Of a DNA stretch of 64,000 bases, positions 57,440-64,000 are shown piece by piece. This DNA comes from Muraenolepis orangiensis. Lineage: Eukaryota; Chordata; Actinopteri; Gadiformes; Muraenolepididae. Below the pieces are notes generated by a model. The model was given only the letters and a program-made list of their open reading frames with translations. It did no database searches and had not been told where the DNA came from. The stretch lies in NCBI GenBank assembly GCA_027704905.1, contig CM051015.1, positions 14,738,192 to 14,802,191 of the forward strand, read 5' to 3'. The translations under genes were made by a program, and so were the position numbers. How positions within the stretch are numbered: the stretch's first letter is position 1; every line of letters starts with the position of its first letter.

Positions 57440-57881
57440 TATATGTATATATTCTATATATATCCATGTAGTTCTATGTCCTCCTTGTCTTCCATGTAGT
57501 TCACTAGAAGGAATAGAAAGGAAGGGGGAATCAGTGATTAAATCTGGGAATATCATGTATTTCAAGAATTGTATTTGTTGTTGTTTACATGCGCATTCAA
57601 GGTTTTAGCCTATGATGACAATGGTGAAGTGTTTTTGATTCAAAATGATTACAACAATTATGAGAGGAACAATATTTGCTAATCCAACTGTTACGGTCAA
57701 ACTTGATCAGTGGAGTTACCGTGACATTGACTTTGTAGTAAATTGAATTGTTCCCTAACGAAGAATAAACTAATTGATTTACTTATTTTTTTTCTTTACA
57801 AAGAATAAAACATGTCTTTCTCAGGCACTTTAGGCCACTCTGTCTCTTAAGCACCATTTTGTCCACCTTCTGTTTCCGTAG
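57440..57881. other. Intron-like stretch
   Basis: AT-rich, ends with 'tctgtttccgtag', an acceptor for the next exon. Confidence 0.5.
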
Positions 57882-57973
57882 ATTACTACATCTTAGAGAA
57901 CAAATCAGGCAGCGTTGAAATTCAAGAGGATCCCACTGACTGATTTAAGATGGAACATTTTGATGAGAATAAA
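57882..57973 (+). pseudogene. dpp10: DPP10-like exon with in-frame stop (YYILENKSG...KMEHFDEN)
   Basis: After acceptor 'tttccgtag' the frame (two leading bases) reads YYILENKSGSVEIQEDPTD, TGA (57941-57943), FKMEHFDENK, with GTGTAG at 57974. The start aligns with the K(Y/F)FILESNS segment of DPP10 and the end with the ...HIDDYE segment that precedes LPL in the next exon, so the exon appears complete but carries a stop. Its end phase (0) also does not fit the next exon, which starts with two bases. Similarity in the middle is low. It is either a mutated exon or a coincidence at its 3' half. Confidence 0.6.
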
Positions 57974-57984
57974 GTGTAGATGCT
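57974..57984. repeat. LINE target-site duplication (left), starting at the splice donor
   Basis: GTGTAGATGCT, identical to 59157-59167. The GT is the candidate donor of the exon ending at 57973. Confidence 0.85.
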
Positions 57985-59156
57985 CCATCCATCCATCTTC
58001 TCCCGCTTATCTATAATCTGGGTCGTGGAGGTAGCAGCTTCAGCAGGGGACTCCAAACTTCCCTCTCCCTGGCAACATCGACAAGCTCTGACTGGGGGAT
58101 CCCGAGGCGTTCCCAGGCCAGTGTGGAGATGTAATCACCCCACCTGTACCTTGTTCTGCCCCGTGGTCTCTTCCCAGTTGGATGTGCCTGGAAAACCTCC
58201 CTCGGGAGGCGACCAGGAAGCATCCTTACTAGATGCCCGAACCACCTCAACTGGCTCCTTTCTACGCGAAGGAGCACTCCGGCTCTACTCCGAGTCTCTC
58301 ACGAGAGACTGAGCTTCTCACCCTATCCCTCAGGGAGATACCAGCCACTCTCCTGAGGAAACTCATTCCGGCCGCTTGTATTCACGATCTCGTCCTTTCG
58401 GTCATTACCCATTGTTCATGGCCATAGGTGAGGGTAGGAACGAAGACTGATCGGTAGATCGAGAGCTTTGCCTTCTGGCTCAGCTCTCATTTGGTTACAA
58501 CGGTGCGCCAAAGTGCACCCAATACCGCTCCCGCTGCACCTATTCTCCTGTCAATCTCACGCGCCATCCTCCCCTCACTCGAGAACAAGACCCCGAGATA
58601 CTTGAACTCCTTCACTTGGGATAAGGACTCCCTCCCTACTTGGAGTAGACAATCCACCGGTTTCCTGCTAATGGAGGTAATGATCCCAGACACTTCACAC
58701 TCCGCTGCAAACCGATCCAGTGAGTGCTGAAGGTCACATACTGATGACGCAAACAGGACCACATCATCTGCAAACAGCAGCGATTCAATCCTGAGCCCAC
58801 CATACTGAAACCCCTCCCCTCCATGACTACGCCTTGAAATCCTGTCCATGAAAATCACAAACTGGATGGGTGACAAAGCGCAGCCCTCACCCCAAGACAG
58901 TCAAGACACCGCAACACCCACTGAGAACAGGCCCAACGTACTACCGAGAATCCGGACACAGCTCTTGCTTTGGGAGTACAGAGATTGGGTTGCCCTCAAT
59001 AGTGACCCCCGCACCCCATACTCCCGCAGCACCCCCCACAGTATTTCCCGAGGGACCCGATCATATGCCTTCTCCAAATCCACAAAACACATGTAGACTA
59101 GATGGGCATACTCCCAAGCCCCCTCCAGGATCCTTGCAAGAGTGAAAAGCTGGTCC
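57985..59156 (-). mobile_element. RTE-like LINE, 5' truncated, intronic
   Basis: On the minus strand 59092-58901 gives FVDLEKAYDRVPREILWGVL, then RIESLLFADDVVLFASSV (catalytic FADD intact) and VKEFKYLGVLFSSEGRMARE at 58876-58487. 58277-58011 gives LLRVERSQLRWFGHLVRMLP and LLKLLPPRP. The 3' end is a (GATG)n-type tail (CCATCCATCC on +). An 11-bp target duplication flanks it. Frames are broken near 58890 and about 58300-58490. The family is common in teleosts (RTE type); the exact name is uncertain. Confidence 0.9.
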
Positions 59157-59253
59157 GTGTAGATGCTATGATCTAATATTGATTTAGAGAAAGAGCCTAT
59201 TCTGAATAAACTTCCATAAATTATTTATTTGTTTTCTATATTTCTTCCTCCAG

Positions 59254-59321
59254 ATTTACCTTTGAAGATCTCCTACCCCCCAGACTTCTCGGAATCACGT
59301 CACTACGGTCTACTTTTAGTG
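59254..59321 (+). CDS. dpp10: DPP10-like exon (LPLKISYPPDFSESRHYGLL)
   Basis: The acceptor 'cttcctccag' ends at 59253. Two leading bases (AT) complete a codon, then LPLKISYPPDFSESRHYGLL, LV(V). The donor is GTGTAT at 59322 or GTATGC two bases later. It matches the LPL(Q)...P.DF.....(Y)ALLL segment at the start of the alpha/beta-hydrolase domain. The following hydrolase exons expected between here and 60295 were not found. Confidence 0.85.
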
Positions 59322-59323
59322 GT

Positions 59324-59780
59324 GTATGCATCTTATAATAAATACCTTTACCTCTTCTTTCAGCTGACAGATAACGCGTTCCAATCAAACACAGGAACAC
59401 TGATGGGCAGTCAATATAAGACCTTCCATCTCACTCTCTCTCTCTGTTCAGTAAAGTGTGCTGAGCTGATTTCACCCACCACCACCCCAGCCTCCACCTG
59501 CTTTGGTTCTGCTCTGTATTGTGGACTACACAAGGGGTTGAGAGGTCTGATGGGGGGTTGACTAGGGCTCCCTGAGGTCAGATGTTGCTGTTTATGACAT
59601 CTGTTTGTCATGCTTTAAATCCAACAGCAAGTAGGATTTAAGAGAGTGCAACCATTTCATGAAATCCATTGTACGTCTATGAAATGAGTCATTTCTGACA
59701 GGAAGTGCATCTTGTGCTTCTTCAATGTTCCAACTTTTGTCATTCTATATTAGATTAGATTAGATTCATATATATATATA
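59324..59780. other. Intron-like stretch
   Basis: Nothing recognised except a short 'attagattagattag' and (TA)n at 59750-59780. Confidence 0.4.
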
Positions 59781-59784
59781 TACA

Positions 59785-59860
59785 TTGCAGAGCACAAGTA
59801 CAGTACAGCGAAAATAATTTAGCATCTAACCAGAGTGCATATGTTGCAGTAAAGTGCATG
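59785..59860. repeat. Dispersed repeat fragment
   Basis: 'gcacaagtacagtacagcga' to 'ccagagtgcatatgttgcag', shared with 9180-9250 and 38453. Confidence 0.7.
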
Positions 59861-59929
59861 GTAATATAATTAGTTATTGAAAGCAGGATAAATATATATA
59901 AATGTAAATGTATATACAAGTGAGCATAT

Positions 59930-60138
59930 ATCCGCGGTACCTCAGCAGGTCTTCGGTACCTCAGCAGGTCCGCGGTAACTTAGCAGGTCTGCGGTACCTC
60001 AGCAGGTCCGCGGTACCTTAGCAGGTCTGTGGTACCTCAGCAGGTCCGCAATACCTTAGCAGGTCTGTGGTACCTCAGCAGGTCTGCGGTACCTCAGCAG
60101 GTCCGCGGTAACTTAGTAGGTCTGCGGTACTGCCGAAC
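59930..60138. repeat. Minisatellite, 19-bp unit 'gcggtacctcagcaggtcc'
   Basis: About eleven copies with minor variants. Confidence 0.95.
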
Positions 60139-60294
60139 CGTAGAAAGAGACCAATAAGCAGAGCGTATGAGGTTCGCCTGGAGGAGAGGTGTTGACCCCC
60201 ACGTTCTCACAATCACAATCACAATCAGTCAGATCCTGGACGACAGAATGAACGCTGCTAACAAACTACATTATATTTCATTCTCCTCCTTCAG

Positions 60295-60368
60295 CCAACG
60301 TTCACTTCCAGCATACGGCTGAGCTCATCAAGAACCTGGTGAAGGTCGGAGCCAACTACAGCATGCAG
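60295..60368 (+). CDS. dpp10: DPP10-like exon (NVHFQHTAELIKNLVKVGAN)
   Basis: The acceptor 'tcctccttcag' ends at 60294. The frame (two leading bases) is NVHFQHTAELIKNLVKVGAN, YSMQ, with donor GTATGT at 60369. It matches the IHFQH(S/T)AELI..L...G.NY(T/S)(M/L)Q block, which in active relatives is just before the catalytic His region. It ends in phase 0 and joins the last exon in frame. Confidence 0.93.
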
Positions 60369-60384
60369 GTATGTAGCAAACCAA

Positions 60385-60905
60385 CAGGAGGACCATGTGG
60401 TGTGCTGGTACACTATGAGAGGACCTATGTGGTGTACTGGTACACTATGAGAGGACCTATGTGGTGTACTGGTACACTATGAGAGGACCTATGTTGTGTC
60501 CTGGTACACTATGAGAGGACCTATGTGGTGTACTGGTACACTATGAGAGGACCTATGTGGTGTCCTGGTACACTATGATAGGACCTATGTGGTGTACTGG
60601 TACACTATGAGAGGACCTATGTGGTGTACTGGTACACTATGAGAGGACCTATGTGGTGTACTGGTACACTATGAGAGGACCTATGTGGTGTACTGGTACA
60701 CTATGAGAGGACCTATGTGGTGTCCTGGTACACTATGAGAGGACCTATGTGGTGTCCTGGTACACTATGAGAGGACCTATGTGGTGTACTGGTACACTAT
60801 GAGAGGACCTATGTGGTGTCCTGGTACACTATGAGAGGACCTATGTGGTGTACTGGTACACTATGAGAGGACCTATGTGGTGTACTGGTACACTATACAT
60901 GAGGG
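60385..60905. repeat. Minisatellite, 32-bp unit
   Basis: About 16 copies of 'ggacctatgtggtgtactgg' + 'tacactatgaga', very homogeneous, starting about 20 bases into the intron after 60368. Confidence 0.97.
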
Positions 60906-61016
60906 ACCGAGCTATGTGGTATTCTGGTACAATATACACAATATGTGAGGACCACACATTTTAACTGACTTCTCTGTGACTCTCCCAAAATAAACTTGCT
61001 TTGTTTTTCCCGCCAG

Positions 61017-61157
61017 ATCTACCCAGACGAGGGTTACTTCCTGTCCCGACAGAGTTGCCAGCACCTCACCGCCACCCTGACCAGTTTCTACAGGGAGTGC
61101 CTCCAGGAACAGATCCTACCGCTGGTCGAGGAGGAGGAGGACAAGGAAGAGGTGTAG
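61017..61157 (+). CDS. dpp10: DPP10-like terminal coding exon
   Basis: After acceptor 'tttcccgccag' the frame encodes IYPDEGYFLSRQSCQHLTAT, LTSFYRECLQEQILPLVEEE, EDKEEV and TAG (61155-61157). It aligns with the C-terminus (V/I)YPDE(G/S)H...HLY.(T/S)I..FF..C(L/F)..... and the acidic tail of DPP10/DPP6. In peptidases of the family the DEGH/DE.H motif holds the catalytic His. Here the position is Tyr (DEGY), so catalysis is excluded, while DPP6/DPP10 themselves are already inactive for lack of the Ser. Confidence 0.93.
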   Translation: MYPDEGYFLSRQSCQHLTATLTSFYRECLQEQILPLVEEEEDKEEV

Positions 61158-62280
61158 ACAGGGGTTGGCGGGTCAGACCGTCTGCTAACGTCTTGTTGGC
61201 ATCTGGACCAAGTGGACACCAAGAGCAGTCTGTAGGTACATGTGTGTACGCACGTGTGTTCGCTCTCTTTAATCAGGTATTGCCAAGAGACAGCCAAGGT
61301 GGGAGACCAGGCCCAGCGGAGGATGATGAAGGACGATTGATGATCTGGATTTCTTCATTGGAGATGAGGCGATAGACAAGCCCACGTACTTCACGGTACC
61401 GCCATCTTATCCATCCGCGACTGAAAATATCACGGCTAATAAAGAAAGATTGTCCTGAAATATGCACAAAGATAATGGGCAGATGAGGACCTATTTACTT
61501 TGTTCTCAACAAGTACCACCCCAGTCTCTCACATGCTGTAGTGTGGACACATGGTTTAGTGTGACGGTCTGAGCGAACCAAGAGAACCACGGTGTTGGTT
61601 CTGTGTAAGAGCCTTTAGTCTACAGAGAAGCAGTAGACCCAAGAGGACGGGGTTAAGGAGTTGATTGGAAAAAGACCCCAAGGCCAAACGGACACACACA
61701 CACACATACACATCACACACAGCTGAAGAGTGAGGGTTTGGAGAGGTGCGTTCAGGTGGGTTTAACGTCAGCCTCCGTGACGTTGGAACATATTGATGGT
61801 TGAGGAGTCCCAGTGACTCTCGGATCACGGCACCACTAACTTATTAAAGTTTTAGTCTTATTTTTCTGCTTCAAATGCACTTCTCTCCGCGTTTATAAAA
61901 AGAGCTTGAATATATTTTTATTTTTTTATTTTTTATATGGAAATAGTCAACAGGAAATCAAGTGCATAACTCATTGATTCATTCAGGTATCGTCAAGTGA
62001 CAGCTTAGAATCCTAACACTAGAACGCAGTGAGAGAACAGAGATGAAGGCAGAAGAACGCCCGCCGTTATCGTGAGGGGATTTGTGTATTTAATGCCTGA
62101 CAACATTCCAATAAAGGCTGTTGGTTATTTGTTGCTACGTCTTGTTCTCGTGTCCTTTTGATTTTATAAATGCTCCAGTTCAGATATTTGTCAAAATAAA
62201 TATTAACACTTTTTGTGATAGCTGAAGACTGTAGCTTGTAAAACCATAGACTGTGAAACGTAGAAACACACTCACTCAAC
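61158..62280 (+). other. Probable 3' UTR and downstream sequence
   Basis: The first polyadenylation signal AATAAA downstream of the stop is at 61438-61443; another is at 62110-62115. No other gene seen. Confidence 0.5.
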
Positions 62281-62285
62281 GGATG

Positions 62286-63151
62286 TGTCACTGTTTGCAT
62301 TCCTGCCTCCTCGCTTCCACAGCACTCGCCCAGATAGCCACGCCCCCTAATCACATTCCGCAACCACCCAGCTCTTCTCGCTCCTAGTCCTGGATTTCCG
62401 CTGGCTTGTCACTGGACTCCGTTCCGAATGTCTCTCCGTGTTTTTCCTGTCGACCATGTCATACTGGATTCACCTGTTGTCAATCACACCTCATTTACAA
62501 GCTCTATTTAAACCATGTCTTGTCTGTCAGCGCTGGATTATCACACAGGGCGTCTTCTCATTAGGAACGGGTGCTCCGCTCCGTCCTCGGGAGCGAACCC
62601 CCCCCCTCCCTCTCCCCCCTCTGGTCTGTGTACACACTACAGTCTTGGTTCGCTCCCAGGCACAATTGAGGAGAGCAACACTCCGATACAGCAGGTGACG
62701 TATGCACCTAGTTGGTTTTTGCGATTGCCAATGAGCCAATGAACACGGGTATACTTAGGGTATACTTGTATATAGCAAGCCTCTTCCGTGTTTTGGTACG
62801 GTTAGCTTGCACACCACGCCCCGCTCCGTCGTCAGGGACGCTGGCGCGCACCCGAAACCACCTTTTCAAGCGGTCCCGGCTTGGAGCGAATCAGCGTCCC
62901 CGGTGACGGGGGGGAGCGTTCTCATATCTTATTTTGGTGCGATCGTGCTCGGATTCGACCCCGAATGGCTAGTGTGAAAGCCACCTGAGTCTCGGAAAGC
63001 CTCACGTTTGTATCAAGTTTAAGTATCACGTATTGTGTTCTGTATTTTGATTGTGTTGTGTTTGCCTTGACGACGATTTTGGCGATTAAGAATTTGTTAC
63101 CCTGTTTTCTACCACTCTGCTTTTGGGTCCCACCTACACCAAGCCCTGACA
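62286..63151 (+). mobile_element. Solo LTR (Gypsy type)
   Basis: Starts TGTCACTGTTTGC and ends AGCCCTGACA. Target duplication GGATG at 62281-62285 and 63152-63156. It shares 'gatagccacgccccctaatcacattccg' and 'ttttgggtcccacc' type blocks with the minus-strand LTRs at 7026 and 9458, so it belongs to the same wider family. No internal coding sequence. Confidence 0.88.
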
Positions 63152-63245
63152 GGATGGCTACAGGTAGACTGCAGACATTGAGAATAAAACCCGGAACTTT
63201 GCGGTGAGACAAATTATAGCCACAGAACATGACAGTACATAGTGG

Positions 63246-63551
63246 CTATTGGAGGTATTGACAGGGAGAAAACTGGCTTGGAAAGAAGTGGTTTGACAGT
63301 AAAATCAATGAGCAGTCTTTTCTTATTTGTTCATCATGCAGTTCTTGACCCTTTTCCGTCAACATGCGGACTCTTTGGCCTCTTCGTGGCTCTTCTGAGG
63401 AAGCGGGGTTGCTAACTATTGTGCCTTCTTCCCTTTGTGGTTGCACGGTTGCGCTGTCTTCATTTGCACCCTCTTCGTCAGGTGCTTGTGCCTGCATGTC
63501 TGTGCAATGTACATCCACAACAACCACACGCTGGCTGCCACTCTCAGACAT
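63246..63551 (-). pseudogene. BEL/Pao gag N-terminus, inverted relative to the rest
   Basis: The minus-strand frame starts MSESGSQRVVVVDVHCTD and includes RRGQRVRMLTEKGQELHDEQ. The R(S/G)(Q/S)RVR.LTEKGQELH.E motif is the N-terminal gag start in fish BEL/Pao elements. It is head-to-head with the DUF1759 region on the + strand at 63589. Confidence 0.6.
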
Positions 63552-63588
63552 CTTTACTTGGTTTAATGTTGTTACTCACTGCTTTCTG

Positions 63589-64000
63589 ATGCTGTCTTAT
63601 GGAGCAGTAAGTTCTCACTATAACTCCCTCTCATGCAATGATGACAGCACCGCAACGCTTGTCAGATTGTTCGCAGAAACCATCAGTGCAAGTCGCATTC
63701 CTATACCTGAACCTACAGTGTTCAATGGCGACCCACTCAGATACAACGACTGGAAGGTGTCCTTTCAGACGCTTGTTGGCAGGAAGAACATACCAGCCGA
63801 AGAGAAGATATATTATCTGCGCAAGTACGTGGGTGGATCTGCCAAGAAGGCCATAGAGAGCTACTTCTTACTAGGCACAGAGTCAGCCTATTATGCAGCA
63901 TGGCACATCCTAGATGAGCGATATGGCAATCCATTCCTCATTGCCAAGGCCTTCAGAGAAAACTTATCCATTTATCAGTCTACTATCTCTTATACACCTG
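63589..64000 (+). pseudogene. BEL/Pao gag, DUF1759 domain, runs off the right edge
   Basis: The + frame (e.g. codon AAT at 63637) reads ATLVRLFAETISASRIPIPE, PTVFNGDPLRYNDWKVSFQT, then KYVGGSAKKAIESYFLLGTE and LDERYGNPFLIAKAFRENL. (L)P.PE...F.GDPL.Y..W...F..L and LDERYG(N/D)PF are the DUF1759 signature of BEL/Pao gag. It is open to the end of the window and lacks its normal N-terminus, which seems to be the inverted piece at 63246-63551. The listed start is the ATG in this frame and is probably not a true start. Confidence 0.85.

Overview
The window looks like intronic and intergenic DNA from a teleost fish. The reasons are a spliced vertebrate gene with short exons and GT-AG introns, very dense (CA)n, (CT)n and minisatellite DNA, and a fish-type mix of mobile elements: Ty3/Gypsy and BEL/Pao LTR elements, L2-like, RTE-like and I/Nimb-like LINEs, and hAT and pogo/Tigger DNA transposons. 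The species cannot be named from sequence alone. No bacterial-type operons, CRISPR arrays or RNA genes were found.

The only host gene I can support is on the + strand: ten exons of a dipeptidyl-peptidase-like gene closest to DPP10, the catalytically dead auxiliary subunit of Kv4 potassium channels. They lie at 25851, 38787, 46348, 48111, 48974, 49609, 57882, 59254, 60295 and 61017 and end with a stop codon at 61155-61157. Several exons expected between them were not found. One exon carries an in-frame TGA, one donor is non-canonical and one acceptor is replaced by a microsatellite. The locus may therefore be a decaying or lineage-specific dpp10 copy, or be damaged by assembly collapse in repeats.

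Layout. 1-666 is the 5' part of an L2-like LINE (-). 1421-6957 is a pogo/Tigger transposon with a Ty3/Gypsy element (2858-6851) nested inside it. 7026-7400 is an LTR end. 7690-7900 is a hAT remnant. 9458-10301 is a solo LTR. 10453-11338 is an I/Nimb-like LINE with a 14-bp target duplication. 11400-11950 is another LINE end. 12.4-20.6 kb is mostly satellites with hAT and BEL scraps. 21961-23314 is an L2-like LINE. 29115-30711 is a second Tigger copy. 32396-33950 is a hAT remnant. 34125-36655 is BEL/Pao sequence. 36901-37860 is a tandem array with (CT)n cores. 37888-38452 is a hAT MITE. 39089-41858 is an apparently intact hAT transposon. 43740-44507 is a hAT deletion derivative. 50717-52287 is a truncated Gypsy element. 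53540-54250 and 57985-59156 are LINEs. 56612-57436 is a MITE holding a solo LTR. 62286-63151 is a solo LTR. 63246-64000 is a rearranged BEL/Pao element running off the right edge.

The most notable pattern is that tandem repeats sit directly on exon borders of the dpp10-like gene. A 41-bp minisatellite at 48648-48985 has a unit that contains a splice acceptor plus the first codons of the exon it leads into. One LINE insertion has a target duplication that begins exactly at a splice donor.
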